Counted from the first letter of the stretch, positions 8,230 to 17,514 are shown. The stretch: DNA of 64,000 bases from an uncultured Alphaproteobacteria bacterium (GCA_944391515.1 CALXTW010000009.1:1-64000), one strand, 5' to 3'. Made by a program: numbers and translations. Notes: a model not told the origin generated them from the letters alone.

Positions 8230-9000
8230 CTATTCAGGCATTAAAATATAATCTAACTTTTGATTATCAGCGTGCAAAACCTTAATTCCAACCCCATAAA
8301 TATCAATCATCTTTTGGTTTTTTGGAAAACTGATATTTTCAAAACGTCCGTCGGTGCCGTTAGAATTACTATAATCATAATAAGTAAACAGCATTCTATC
8401 AAGTTTAATACCGCCATATTTAATATCATAACCTTTCACAGGCTTGGTTTGCTCGGTTTTAGATGTTACAATCGGCTCAAAATACAGATTCTCTGGATAT
8501 GGAACATAATGAGGCAACATCAAAATCAAACGGTCATTTTTAACATATCCCACCTTATCATAAGGTACACCATCACCATTAATCAAAAGCACCACATTAT
8601 CCTCTTTTGCTGGAATCAATAAGAACCGTTCTCTATCAATAGTCGATTCGCCCAAGACCTGATACTTCTCTTTTTTAGAAAAAGCCATTGGCACAGATGC
8701 GCTATTCATTATGCCATCCATTGCGGGGCGAACATATTCCGACTTATAAAAATTTTTCTGATACGTTTTGACATCGGCCACAGAATAGCCCACATAAGCC
8801 GTCAAAATTTTATTTGGCTCAAAGCTACTTTCGGTAATGTACTCGGTTTTCACTAATTTTAACTCATTATCATAATAATCTATTCCATAAGAATCCCAAT
8901 AAGAAAAGATATTATTTCTTTGTGGTAAAATCGAATAGCTGTCAGCAGACAAGCATGAAGACAGCATCAAGCAACAAATTCCGAGCACTAAATTTTTCAT
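8230..9000 (-). CDS. predicted lipoprotein, unknown function
   Basis: A 256-residue protein with a lipoprotein signal: a short basic start, a hydrophobic core and the lipobox LSSC with the acylated cysteine at about 16. The mature part has no transmembrane segment and is rich in Tyr and Lys, with several strands ending near the C-terminal YILMPE. No family recognised. It is monocistronic, divergent from prmA across 90 bp. Confidence 0.7.
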   Translation of the reverse strand: MKNLVLGICCLMLSSCLSADSYSILPQRNNIFSYWDSYGIDYYDNELKLVKTEYITESSFEPNKILTAYVGYSVADVKTYQKNFYKSEYVRPAMDGIMNSASVPMAFSKKEKYQVLGESTIDRERFLLIPAKEDNVVLLINGDGVPYDKVGYVKNDRLILMLPHYVPYPENLYFEPIVTSKTEQTKPVKGYDIKYGGIKLDRMLFTYYDYSNSNGTDGRFENISFPKNQKMIDIYGVGIKVLHADNQKLDYILMPE

Positions 9001-9090
9001 ATTATAATCTCATTTTAATGTTTTAATTACCAATAATTATACTATAATCACTCAATAGTAAATAATTGATTATGAGTTATAGGAAGAATA

Positions 9091-9963
9091 ATGCCCAAAA
9101 CCGGAAGCTGTTGGCTGGTAAAATTTAAGCCATGTGAAACACTAGATGAAGAACTATCATTTTTTATGGATGAATATTTTGACGTTGTCGCCGTCAACTA
9201 CACCGACGATGGTCTGGAAGAATATGTCGGCTATGCCAACAATAATTTTTCAACTGAAGATTTACACCAACAAGCTCAAGAAAGAGGCTTAACGCTTCCC
9301 CCCTACACTACCGAATTTTTGGAAAGCAAAAATTGGCTCAAAGAAAATGTTATCAAGTTCGCACCGGTTGAGGTGGAAGATTTCATCATCTACGGCATAC
9401 ACGAAAAAAACATTCCTGCAAGCGACAAAGTAACACTAAGAATTTATGCAGCCACCGCATTTGGCTCCGAACACCAAACCACAAAATCTTGCCTCAAAGC
9501 ATTAAGTCGCCTCAATCATGAAAACGCCAAACATACCAAAATTTTGGATATGGGCACAGGCTCCGGCATTTTAGCTTTAGCTGCCGCCAAACTTTGGCAA
9601 AATCAAACCCACATTACCGCGGTTGATATTGACCCCGAGGCAGTTGCAGTTACCAATCAAAATGCCATAGATAACCATTTGGCAACCTACCTCAGCACTG
9701 CTGTCAGTGATGGCTATAACTCTGACTTAGTGCAAAACAATTCCCCTTATGACATCATCTTCGCCAATATTTTAGCTCGTCCTCTGATTTCAATGGCACC
9801 ACAGCTCTATTCCGTACTAGCTCCTAAAGGCTACTGTATTTTATCAGGCTTTGTTGATGAACAAGAAGATTGGGTAATAGGCGAGCACCAAAAATTAGGA
9901 CTAAAATTAGTAGAACTTTATAAATTAGATAACTGGCGTGCGGCATTAATGGAGAAATCATAA
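9091..9963 (+). CDS. prmA: PrmA, ribosomal protein L11 methyltransferase
   Basis: SAM-dependent enzyme that trimethylates ribosomal protein L11. The 290-residue protein has an N-terminal L11-recognition domain. The Rossmann methyltransferase domain has motif I at 151-160 (LDMGTGSGI), an acidic end of strand 2 (AVDIDPEAV) and the catalytic-region motif FANILARPL. AGGAAG precedes the ATG. The stop codon directly abuts the next ATG (TAAATG). Confidence 0.95.
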   Translation: MPKTGSCWLVKFKPCETLDEELSFFMDEYFDVVAVNYTDDGLEEYVGYANNNFSTEDLHQQAQERGLTLPPYTTEFLESKNWLKENVIKFAPVEVEDFIIYGIHEKNIPASDKVTLRIYAATAFGSEHQTTKSCLKALSRLNHENAKHTKILDMGTGSGILALAAAKLWQNQTHITAVDIDPEAVAVTNQNAIDNHLATYLSTAVSDGYNSDLVQNNSPYDIIFANILARPLISMAPQLYSVLAPKGYCILSGFVDEQEDWVIGEHQKLGLKLVELYKLDNWRAALMEKS

Positions 9964-11673
9964 ATGACACTTTTCGATTTACAAAAAAAATTAAAAACCG
10001 AAAAACTAGACGGCTACCTTGTTCCCCGCAATAATATGTTTTTGAACCAAGACTTACGAGAAGACGAAAATCTCATATTGCAACTTACCGGATTTAGCGG
10101 CTCGGACGGAACACTTTTGATAACCCGTGAAAAAAACTTCTTATTTGTTGATGGACGCTATGAGCTCCAAGCACCTAAAGAAACCACCCCCGAAGAAGTC
10201 GAAGTTTTCTGCACCAAAGAGATTTCAATTTATCAGTGGCTCAAAGACAATACACAAGACCTCAAACGCTTCCGCTTAGGGATTAATCCTTGGTGTTTTA
10301 CCTCAGCACAAAAAGATGCCCTCGAGGTAAACTGTATCAAAGTTGTATCTGAACCTGATTTTTTACCCCCAATGCTATCATCAACTCCGGCAAACATTTT
10401 TGAGTATGAGCTTCAATATGCCGGACAAAGCCGCCACGAAAAAATTCAAACAATAATCAAATACCTCAAAGACATCCACGCCGACATTGCCTTTTTCTCT
10501 TTGGCTGACAGTGTCTCTTGGCTATTTAATTTGCGTTCGAATGCGCTTTCCGATACCCCGATTCTCAGAGCCTTTGCTCTTGTGAGCCAAGATGGCAAAT
10601 GTTGGCTCTTCGGCGATAATCTTAACAGTTCTCACATCAAGTTAGATTATCCACTATTGGCGCTCAAAGAAGTTCCCGCCATTCTCAAAAAATTCAAACA
10701 CAAAAAAATCGCTTTCGATTCTGCGGCTAATTCTTTTGGCTTATATGAACTTTTGCAACATAACGAAATTGAGATAATTCCTCAAATTGACTACTGCCAA
10801 GAACTCAAAGCAATCAAGAACCAAACTGAGCTTACAGGTATCAGACAAGCCCATTTGCGCGATGGCGTTGCGGTTACCAAATTTCTCTGCTGGTTAGACA
10901 AGAATTGGCAAGGCAAAACCGAACTTGATATTGCCGAACGTCTTCACCAATTCCGCACCAAAGAAGAGCTCTTTTTCTCTGAAAGTTTCACCACCATTGC
11001 CGCCAGCGGAACAAACGGTGCGATTGTCCACTACCACCCGACCGCCAAAACCAATGCACCTTTAAGCAAAAACAGCCTACTGCTTTTAGATAGCGGCGCC
11101 CAATATTTTGATGGCACCACAGACGTCACACGCACCATTGCTTTAGGTAATCCCAACCAACAAATGGCTGAGGATTTCACCCTTGTTCTCAAATCACATA
11201 TTGCACTCAATACAGCTCATTTTCCGCTTGAAACCACAGGCCAAGAGCTAGATGTTCTTGCCCGCGCCCCGCTTTGGGCAAATGGACAAGATTATAATCA
11301 TGGTACGGGACATGGAGTTGGCTGTTTTCTAAACGTCCATGAAGGACCGCAAAGAATCTCGCGCAAAGGCAGTTCTCACCCGCTTCAAGCCCAAATGATA
11401 ACCTCAATTGAACCGGGAATTTACAAAGCAGGCCAATATGGGATTAGAATAGAAAACTTGGTTGAAATTGTTCCAAGCGCAACTAAAGGCTATCTGCAAT
11501 TTGCAAATTTAACCCTTATCCCTATTGATAAACGGCTCATCAATAAATATCTCTTAAACGAAGATGAAATCAATTGGCTGAACAACTACCATCAAAGAGT
11601 TGAACAAGCCTTGAGCCCATATTTAAGCCCGTTGGAAAAACAGTGGTTACAAGAGGCTTGTTCTCCGCTTTAG
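9964..11673 (+). CDS. Xaa-Pro aminopeptidase, M24 family
   Basis: Cytosolic metallopeptidase that removes an N-terminal residue next to proline. At 569 residues it matches the long, eukaryotic-like aminopeptidase P group with two creatinase-like N-terminal domains. The C-terminal pita-bread domain carries the expected metal ligands: two Asp in LDSGAQYFDGTTDVTRT, His in GTGHGVG, Glu in SIEPGIY and Glu in RIENLVEI. It is translationally coupled to prmA. Confidence 0.93.
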   Translation: MTLFDLQKKLKTEKLDGYLVPRNNMFLNQDLREDENLILQLTGFSGSDGTLLITREKNFLFVDGRYELQAPKETTPEEVEVFCTKEISIYQWLKDNTQDLKRFRLGINPWCFTSAQKDALEVNCIKVVSEPDFLPPMLSSTPANIFEYELQYAGQSRHEKIQTIIKYLKDIHADIAFFSLADSVSWLFNLRSNALSDTPILRAFALVSQDGKCWLFGDNLNSSHIKLDYPLLALKEVPAILKKFKHKKIAFDSAANSFGLYELLQHNEIEIIPQIDYCQELKAIKNQTELTGIRQAHLRDGVAVTKFLCWLDKNWQGKTELDIAERLHQFRTKEELFFSESFTTIAASGTNGAIVHYHPTAKTNAPLSKNSLLLLDSGAQYFDGTTDVTRTIALGNPNQQMAEDFTLVLKSHIALNTAHFPLETTGQELDVLARAPLWANGQDYNHGTGHGVGCFLNVHEGPQRISRKGSSHPLQAQMITSIEPGIYKAGQYGIRIENLVEIVPSATKGYLQFANLTLIPIDKRLINKYLLNEDEINWLNNYHQRVEQALSPYLSPLEKQWLQEACSPL

Positions 11674-11696
11674 CTACTAAGCCACAAGGAGGAAGC

Positions 11697-12158
11697 ATGC
11701 ATAAATACATATTTTCCGGACTACTCGCTTTAGGGATAATTTCACCCGCCCAAGCTGAATTGTATTACGAAGGAGGATATAATCCCAACCTAACCTTGCA
11801 ACAACAACTCGCCGCCGATAACCCCTACTATCCCCGCCCGATAATTTTTGTATTTTATAATAACAATCAATGCTATGAATGCCCTCAAACCATTAATTTG
11901 ATAGAAAGCGTTTATAAGGAAAATTACCAAGGCACATATGATTTCTATGTCATCAATTATCAAGAAGACTTAAATTATAATTTTACTCAAAACTATAATT
12001 TAAGCCAACCTTTAGAAGTTGTCTTACAGCAGGTTGAGGATGGTCAAATGACCAATTTTAGAAAATTGGAGTACTTGCAAAATCAAATCTCAGACCCCAC
12101 AAGTTTTTCAGATAACCTCACCTACCAAATCAACAGCTTCTTAGGCGAAGAAGAATAA
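11697..12158 (+). CDS. exported thioredoxin-like protein with a CxxC motif
   Basis: A 153-residue protein starting at ATG 11697 after a GGAGGA ribosome site; an upstream in-frame start lies inside the peptidase gene and was not used. The first 20 residues are a signal peptide ending AQAEL. The mature protein has NNNQCYECPQTINL with a CYEC motif after a FVFYNN strand, which fits a thioredoxin fold. It lacks the other landmarks of DsbA or ResA. The partner is unknown. It is probably co-transcribed with the peptidase gene, 23 bp upstream, and ends at a bidirectional terminator. Confidence 0.7.
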   Translation: MHKYIFSGLLALGIISPAQAELYYEGGYNPNLTLQQQLAADNPYYPRPIIFVFYNNNQCYECPQTINLIESVYKENYQGTYDFYVINYQEDLNYNFTQNYNLSQPLEVVLQQVEDGQMTNFRKLEYLQNQISDPTSFSDNLTYQINSFLGEEE

Positions 12159-12162
12159 GTTC

Positions 12163-12198
12163 AAAAAAATCCCCTCCTTTTCAGAGGGGCTTTTTTTT
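12163..12198. terminator. bidirectional intrinsic terminator
   Basis: CCCCTC (12171-12176) pairs with GAGGGG (12184-12189), flanked by seven A on the left and eight T on the right. It can serve both the plus-strand thioredoxin-like gene and the minus-strand membrane protein. Confidence 0.9.
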
Positions 12199-13180
12199 AA
12201 GCATTTTTCTTCATTTTATGAAGTAAAGCCAAACGTAAATTTCTGGCATGTCGTAGCATTAATTCATAACCTATTAAAATTATTCCCGAAAAGACCAACG
12301 GCAATAAATAATAGATAATTCGATAGGCAATCAAAGCCCCAAACAACATAGCCTGATTATGCTCACCGGGAATAATAAACATAAACAATCCCTCAAACAC
12401 ACCCAAGCCACCGGGCACTTGACTGAACACGCCCAAAACTTGAGCAATCAAAAAGACCCCGATAAAGACATCAAAGGGAATATCCACAAAAGGAATCAAA
12501 GAAAAATACAACACCAAAGAGGCCATCAAAATATCAGCACCGCCGATAAAAACTTGTGCCAAAGCCATTTTAGGGGTCGGAATATCAAACTCAATTTCTT
12601 TAATAACGATAGGCTTCTTATAAAAGAATGACGCCCAAAAATAAATTCCTAACCCTATCAAAGAGCACAGAGCGGTAATTGAAGTCGTCATTTTAGAGAC
12701 CGAACCATCGCCAAATGCATGATCGGGAGTAAGAACATATCCCATAATAACCAAAAAGAAGCAAGCAACCAAATAAGTAAATCCGGAAAAAGTCACCATT
12801 TTGACAATTTCTTCACCATGGAAACGCCATCTGGTATATAAACGATACCTGATTGCCCCGCCCGAAACAATGGCATGACCGGCATTATTACTAACCGAAA
12901 AGCCGATAAAGCCGACAAAAATCCATTTCCAAGCGGCTAACTTGCGCCCAATATATTTCAACGCCAAAAAGTCATAAGACGATAAAGCCACATACCCCAC
13001 AAAAGAAGCAACGCAAGCATAGATTAAGTTTTGTTTAGGGATACTGAACAATGCATCTTTAATATCTTGCAAATGATATTTGGAGAGCTGCAAATACAGC
13101 ATATAGGCCGCCAAGCCAAAGAAAAACAAGCCTGACCAAGAAATAATTTTTTTCAACAAACGTTTTGCTTTAAATGACAT
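12197..13180 (-). CDS. flippase-like / lysylphosphatidylglycerol synthase TM-region membrane protein
   Basis: A 327-residue polytopic membrane protein with about eight helices, resembling the LPG_synthase_TM (PF03706) / YbhN family. Typical segments are the internal NNAGHAIVSGGAIRYRLY, with the conserved G-x-x-x-R-Y-R-L-Y motif, and the late SQVPGGLGVFEGLF motif. Family members move or synthesise lipids such as lysyl-phosphatidylglycerol, but the catalytic lysyl-transferase domain of MprF is missing. The substrate is unknown. Monocistronic. Confidence 0.85.
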   Translation of the reverse strand: MSFKAKRLLKKIISWSGLFFFGLAAYMLYLQLSKYHLQDIKDALFSIPKQNLIYACVASFVGYVALSSYDFLALKYIGRKLAAWKWIFVGFIGFSVSNNAGHAIVSGGAIRYRLYTRWRFHGEEIVKMVTFSGFTYLVACFFLVIMGYVLTPDHAFGDGSVSKMTTSITALCSLIGLGIYFWASFFYKKPIVIKEIEFDIPTPKMALAQVFIGGADILMASLVLYFSLIPFVDIPFDVFIGVFLIAQVLGVFSQVPGGLGVFEGLFMFIIPGEHNQAMLFGALIAYRIIYYLLPLVFSGIILIGYELMLRHARNLRLALLHKMKKNA

Positions 13181-13503
13181 TCTTCTTCACTCTAAAAAAA
13201 TCACAAATTACCGTTACTATATAATCACTTACAACCAAGTTTATAACCCGCTTTCAATAAATTATCAAATCAAATAGCGAAATTATTAGATAAGGATAAA
13301 TAAAAAAGAATAATTAAAGATTAAAACCCTATAAAAAAGTGAGGAGATAAACTCTCTCAGTAAGTTAATCTCCTCTGCTCATAAATGTAACAAACTCTAT
13401 CCAAAATTAAAACTAAAAGTTTTAATAAAAGTGAGATGAAAATCTAAAATGAGCAAAAAGCAAGCAAAACTAGAGTTTAGAGAATAAAATCGCCTGTGAA
13501 TAA
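13181..13503. other. 323-bp gene-free region with nested inverted repeats
   Basis: I see no coding frame here. Several perfect inverted repeats cluster in the right part: GAGGAGAT (13341-13348) with ATCTCCTC (13368-13375); AAACTCTA (13392-13399) with TAGAGTTT (13471-13478); and, inside the second pair, ATTAAAACT (13406-13414) with AGTTTTAAT (13418-13426) on a 3-nt loop. The arrangement could be a structured RNA. No clear promoter or terminator brackets it. Confidence 0.35.
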
Positions 13504-14139
13504 CTATTCTTTATTTTCTTGTTTTTGCATTTTTTGAGCTTGATTAGTTTTAACTTCAGCCAATTTTTGCAAATTTTTATTAACTATCTCATCATCAGGT
13601 CTAAGTTGATGAGCCGCTTTCAGATAAGACTCAGCCTCTTGCCAATTTCCCTCTTTCAAATAGCTGATTGCCAAAGTATTCAAACTTTCAACATTATCAG
13701 GAAAATAATTGAGTACAGCTTCGGCAATTTCACGCATTTCTGCCAAATTTCCTGCTTCCCAAAAACTTTTTTGATAATTTTGCAAAATTCCCAGCATAAA
13801 TTCGTTATCTTTAGGTTCTTCATTGAGCCACAACCATTGATTATTATTCGTTGCCGAAAAGTGTAAAATTTTCAACAACTCATCTTTAATGCACTTAGCA
13901 TCGCCCAACATCTGACACATATAAGTCTTACCAAAACGTAAATCCAATTGTTGCGGAAAGAGGAGTATTCCTTCATTTACAAAATTAAAAGCTTCTTGAG
14001 GCTGATTATTACGCAACGACAAATTAACCTGTTCAGCATAAAAAGCCGCATCATAACGATTCTTCTGCCAAATTTGCAAACCGACATATCCGCCAACCCC
14101 AATCAAAATCACAATTAAAGCCGCCAAAATCTTTTTCAT
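13504..14139 (-). CDS. membrane-anchored TPR-repeat protein
   Basis: A 211-residue protein from ATG 14139, preceded by GAGGAG at a suitable distance. The N-terminus is one membrane helix (about 3-22). The rest contains tetratricopeptide-like helices, clearest near 145-190 (LNTLAISYLKEGNWQEAESYLKAAHQLRPDD). A polar Gln/Lys tail ends the protein. Such proteins scaffold periplasmic complexes; no specific partner is indicated. Monocistronic. Confidence 0.8.
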   Translation of the reverse strand: MKKILAALIVILIGVGGYVGLQIWQKNRYDAAFYAEQVNLSLRNNQPQEAFNFVNEGILLFPQQLDLRFGKTYMCQMLGDAKCIKDELLKILHFSATNNNQWLWLNEEPKDNEFMLGILQNYQKSFWEAGNLAEMREIAEAVLNYFPDNVESLNTLAISYLKEGNWQEAESYLKAAHQLRPDDEIVNKNLQKLAEVKTNQAQKMQKQENKE

Positions 14140-14241
14140 CTTGCCTCTCCTCAAAACAGATAATAAATGAGCTTATAGAGATTTAGTTAAAAATCAGTTT
14201 CCTTTGCCAAGAAAGATGCAAACTCGATTTTGTCTATTTTG

Positions 14242-14269
14242 TTGACATTTGAATAAAACAACTTATATT
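14242..14269 (+). promoter_or_regulatory. sigma70-like promoter of the DUF1566-like gene
   Basis: TTGACA at 14242-14247, a 16-bp spacer, TATATT at 14264-14269, then 40 nt to the ATG at 14310 with no Shine-Dalgarno sequence. A TTTTGTCTAT motif lies directly upstream. Confidence 0.75.
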
Positions 14270-14309
14270 GAACCTAAATAAATCAATTATTTTAAAACCT
14301 TTAGTTATT

Positions 14310-14981
14310 ATGAAAGAAAAAGAAAACGCCTTACAGGCTGTTCGGTTGCTAATGACCAAACTCGGACTAACTTCGGCAGAAGTAATAAATTTTTTAAGTT
14401 CGACACCATCAGCCCAAACGGCAAAAGTTGGCATGTATTACTACGCTAAGGAAAACATCTATTCCCCAAAACCCATTCCAGGAAAAACAATTTCTGGAAT
14501 CATTGCTTATGTTGACCCAAGCGGACACCATGGGCTGGTCATTGGTCTGAGAGAAGAAAGATTGCCTTGGTCGAAAGAGCAATTATGGTGTGACCACCTC
14601 TTGCCAGATGATGGTCTCAAAAACACTCAGCTGATTATGTTGTACGCTCAAAAATACAAGCACAATGCACAAGCCGCTGAATGGTGCCATTCGTACGCCT
14701 ATGATGGGATTTCCGTCGGCAATGCCTTTTTGCCAAGCTCAGAACAATGGTTAAAAATTATCTCAAACATTGCAGATATTAACCTTGCCCTTGGAAAAAT
14801 TCACAAACCATTATTGGATAAATTTTTCTATTGGACTTCATCTGTAGCAGAAATAACGGATTACTCAAATTCCCGTGGCCACAAAGAGCAAAGAGCCGAG
14901 ACAATAGGCACCACCACTTTAGACACAGGCTTAACAGAGAAAAACGTAAAAGAATATACACGCTGCGTTATATCTTTCTAA
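14310..14981 (+). CDS. DUF1566-like protein, unknown function
   Basis: A 223-residue protein from ATG 14310; the upstream ATG at 14268 falls on the promoter's -10 region and was rejected. It has no signal peptide. The C-terminal half has hallmarks of the DUF1566/FISUMP-type domain: AFLPSSEQWLKI, then FYWTSS, then the closing TRCV. These domains are found in diverse proteins and their role is not established. The leader is AT-rich without a ribosome site, like four other accessory genes in this window. A strong terminator follows at 15001. Confidence 0.7.
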   Translation: MKEKENALQAVRLLMTKLGLTSAEVINFLSSTPSAQTAKVGMYYYAKENIYSPKPIPGKTISGIIAYVDPSGHHGLVIGLREERLPWSKEQLWCDHLLPDDGLKNTQLIMLYAQKYKHNAQAAEWCHSYAYDGISVGNAFLPSSEQWLKIISNIADINLALGKIHKPLLDKFFYWTSSVAEITDYSNSRGHKEQRAETIGTTTLDTGLTEKNVKEYTRCVISF

Positions 14982-15000
14982 CTTTTTTATTAAGCCTTTT

Positions 15001-15033
15001 CTCCCATATCTTTTCCGATATGGGAGTTTTTTT
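15001..15033 (+). terminator. intrinsic terminator after the DUF1566-like gene
   Basis: CTCCCATATC (15001-15010) pairs perfectly with GATATGGGAG (15017-15026), followed by seven T. The T-tract touches the stop codon of the convergent catA remnant. Confidence 0.92.
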
Positions 15034-15660
15034 ATCTTAAAGAATTTATAAAATCTTGCAGTTCCTGAACCAAACGACAGACATGAAAACCATCACATAC
15101 CGCATGATGAACTTGAATACTCAAAGGCAACACACATTTTTCATTTTCAAAAAAATATTTTCCGAAAGTAAAAATCGGCAACAAATAATCATACCCTTTT
15201 TGCAGATTAAGATTAAATCCCTCAAAACTCATCCAAGGTATCATTGAGACATTAAAAACATTCTCAGGCATATCGGGCTTTCCGACCACACCTTTATTTT
15301 TGCAAAATGTTGCAACATCACTTTTATAGATATCATAAAAATCTTCATATTTTTTAGGAACATTCGACCAAATACTTGTAAAAGTTTCCGTCTCAGGGTT
15401 AAACACCGTATAACTTGGCAACATCTCATCAAAATAGCCCAAACGCCCTTGAGCATCAAAACTAAAACGAAATTCACGGTGTTGATTAATAATTTGCGTT
15501 AAGAAAAAAGCAAAGCAGAATAAAGATGCTTACCTCGTTGTTTAAGCGACGTAATATCCAGTTTCACACTCATACTGTAAGTGCATGGAATATTTTGATA
15601 ATAATGCTCAAAATATTCTTTTCTATCCCAATTGTTCATATCAATTAAAGTAAATTTCAT
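15032..15660 (-). pseudogene. catA: chloramphenicol acetyltransferase (type A), frameshifted
   Basis: Reading from ATG 15660 gives the start of a CatA-type enzyme (MKFTLIDMNNWDRKEYFEHY, then CTYSMSVKLDI). A stop follows directly after SALLFS. Shifting frame by one base at the A6 run at 15504-15509 (T6 on the coding strand) restores the family sequence: FLTQIINQHREFRFSFD and so on to the catalytic HHAVCDG motif and the end ELQDFINSL. One missing T therefore disrupts the gene. All other family landmarks, including SMIPWMSFEGFNLN and PIFTFGKYF, are intact, so the loss is recent, a sequencing error, or a slippage switch. Full-length CatA would acetylate chloramphenicol with acetyl-CoA. Confidence 0.88.
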
Positions 15661-15695
15661 CACACACCTTCATAAATTTTCAAAACCTAAAAACA

Positions 15696-15724
15696 AGAGA
15701 GACCCTTATCGGATCTCTCTTTTA
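15696..15724 (-). terminator. intrinsic terminator of the NifU-like/GGGtGRT operon
   Basis: AGAGAGA/TCTCTCT arms extended by paired G and C residues around a short loop, with a T-rich tract on the minus strand, 24 bp after the GGGtGRT stop codon. Confidence 0.75.
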
Positions 15725-15747
15725 GGAGTGCTATTATTTTGCTACGC

Positions 15748-16746
15748 TTATTTTTTAAGACTTTCTTCAATAGCAACGGCCACAGCAACCGTAGCACCAA
15801 CCATCGGATTGTTACCCATTCCGATTAAGCCCATCATCTCAACGTGAGCCGGAACAGATGAAGAACCGGCAAATTGAGCATCACTATGCATTCTTCCCAT
15901 AGTATCGGTCATACCATAAGAAGCCGGACCGGCAGCCACGTTATCTGGGTGCAAAGTACGACCTGTACCACCACCGGAAGCAACAGAGAAATATTTCTTG
16001 TCATGTTCGACGGCCCATTTCTTATAGGTACCGGCAACCGGGTGTTGGAAACGAGTTGGGTTGGTTGAGTTTCCTGTAATAGAAACATCAACACCTTCTT
16101 TAATCATAATTGCAACGCCTTCAGAAACATCATCGGCACCATAGCATTTTACTTTAGCTTTATCACCGTTTGAAAAAGCTTTTTCTTCTACGATTTTCAA
16201 ATTACCGGTAGAATAATCGTATTCGGTTTCAACATAAGTAAAGCCATTGATACGAGAGATGATATAAGCGGCATCTTTACCCAAACCGTTCAAAATAACT
16301 CTTAACGGCTCTTTTCTTACTTTGTTGGCAGAGCGAGCAATACCGATAGCACCTTCTGCAGCAGCAAAAGATTCATGACCGGCCAAGAAGCAGAAACATT
16401 TTGTTTCTTCTCTGAGCAACATAGCGGCCAAGTTTCCGTGTCCCAAACCAACGGCTCTTTGGTCAGCCACAGAACCCGGAACGCAGAAAGCTTGCAAACC
16501 GATACCGATTTTTTCAGCAGCTTCGGAAGCGTTTTTTACATTTTCTTTCAATGCAATAGCGCAACCCAGGGTATAGGCCCAAACAGCGTTTTCAAATGCA
16601 ATTGGTTGAATACCTTTAACCAACTTTTCAACGTCAACACCTTTGCTCAAGCAAAAATCTCTTGTTTCTTCAATTTTTGAGAATCCGTATTTTGCCAAAA
16701 CCGGAGTAATTTTTTCTATTCTTCTATCATAACCTTCAAATAACAT
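15748..16746 (-). CDS. GGGtGRT-family protein
   Basis: A 332-residue protein containing SVASGGGTGRTLHPDN (about 250-266), the motif that names the GGGtGRT family. Further conserved-looking blocks are PGSVADQRAVGLGHGNLAAML and ALGCAIALKEN-like helices. Its function is not established as far as I know. The gene starts 3 bp after the stop of a NifU-like Fe-S scaffold gene, with AGGAG inside that gene's end, so the two proteins are made together. The operon is preceded by a fluoride-type riboswitch. Confidence 0.88.
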   Translation of the reverse strand: MLFEGYDRRIEKITPVLAKYGFSKIEETRDFCLSKGVDVEKLVKGIQPIAFENAVWAYTLGCAIALKENVKNASEAAEKIGIGLQAFCVPGSVADQRAVGLGHGNLAAMLLREETKCFCFLAGHESFAAAEGAIGIARSANKVRKEPLRVILNGLGKDAAYIISRINGFTYVETEYDYSTGNLKIVEEKAFSNGDKAKVKCYGADDVSEGVAIMIKEGVDVSITGNSTNPTRFQHPVAGTYKKWAVEHDKKYFSVASGGGTGRTLHPDNVAAGPASYGMTDTMGRMHSDAQFAGSSSVPAHVEMMGLIGMGNNPMVGATVAVAVAIEESLKK

Positions 16747-16749
16747 AAC

Positions 16750-17454
16750 TTACTCCTTTCTCGGATCAATTACTTTTACGGCTTCATCAAAACGACCATA
16801 GGTTTTGATGTTGCTTTCAAAAGCCGTTTTCGGGTCAGTACCGTTTTTAATAGCTTCCATCATTTTGCCTAAGTGAACAAACTTATAACCAATGATTTCA
16901 TTATTAGCATCAACGCCGACATTCAAAACATAGCCTTCAGCCATTTCCAAATATCTCGGACCTTTAACTTTGGTAGAATACATGGTACCGACTTGAGAAC
17001 GCAAACCTTTACCCAAATCTTCCAATCCGGCACCGATCGGCAAACCGTTTTCAGAGAATGCTGTTTGAGTACGACCATAAACAATTTGCAAGAACAATTC
17101 ACGCATAGCAACGTTAATTGCATCGCAAACCAAGTCTGTATTCAAAGCTTCCAAAATTGTTTTACCCGGCAAAATTTCAGCAGCCATAGCAGCTGAGTGT
17201 GTCATACCGGAACAACCGATTGTTTCAACCAAGGCTTCTTCAATCACACCTTCTTTAACGTTCAAGGTCAATTTACATGTACCTTGTTGCGGAGCGCAGC
17301 AACCGCAACCATGTGTCAAACCGGAAATATCGGTAATTTGTTTAGCCTTCACCCATTTTCCTTCTTCAGGAATTGGTGCAGGATCGTGTCTTGCCCCTTT
17401 ATACAGCGGGCACATCTGTTCAACTTCGTGTGAGCATTGATGTTTGCAAGTCAT
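16750..17454 (-). CDS. NifU-like iron-sulfur cluster assembly scaffold protein
   Basis: A 234-residue protein from ATG 17454, with AAGGAG 6 nt upstream. A longer start at 17517 would lie inside the riboswitch and was rejected. The N-terminus has a cysteine cluster (MTCKHQCSHEVEQMC), then CGCC at about 50. A NifU_N-like core follows with ETIGCSGMTHSAAMAAEIL and DLVCDAINVAMREL. The cysteines could hold an Fe-S cluster. It pairs with the GGGtGRT gene downstream. Expression should depend on the riboswitch in its leader. Confidence 0.85.
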   Translation of the reverse strand: MTCKHQCSHEVEQMCPLYKGARHDPAPIPEEGKWVKAKQITDISGLTHGCGCCAPQQGTCKLTLNVKEGVIEEALVETIGCSGMTHSAAMAAEILPGKTILEALNTDLVCDAINVAMRELFLQIVYGRTQTAFSENGLPIGAGLEDLGKGLRSQVGTMYSTKVKGPRYLEMAEGYVLNVGVDANNEIIGYKFVHLGKMMEAIKNGTDPKTAFESNIKTYGRFDEAVKVIDPRKE

Positions 17455-17472
17455 AAAAAACTCCTTATTTAA

Positions 17473-17514
17473 AAATAAAAAAACTTCTCCCTTAAAACGA
17501 AAGATGGTAGAAGT
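17473..17514 (-). terminator. riboswitch-controlled intrinsic terminator
   Basis: On the minus strand ACTTCTACC (17514-17506) can pair with GGGAGAAGT (17491-17483), followed by a T-rich run. The 5' arm is the last conserved piece of the upstream aptamer. Ligand-bound aptamer and terminator are therefore mutually exclusive, which gives an ON switch. Confidence 0.8.

Noticed and set aside
14234-14434. 66-residue minus-strand frame over the DUF1566-like promoter
   Set aside because: Overlaps promoter and coding region of a better supported gene; no ribosome site.
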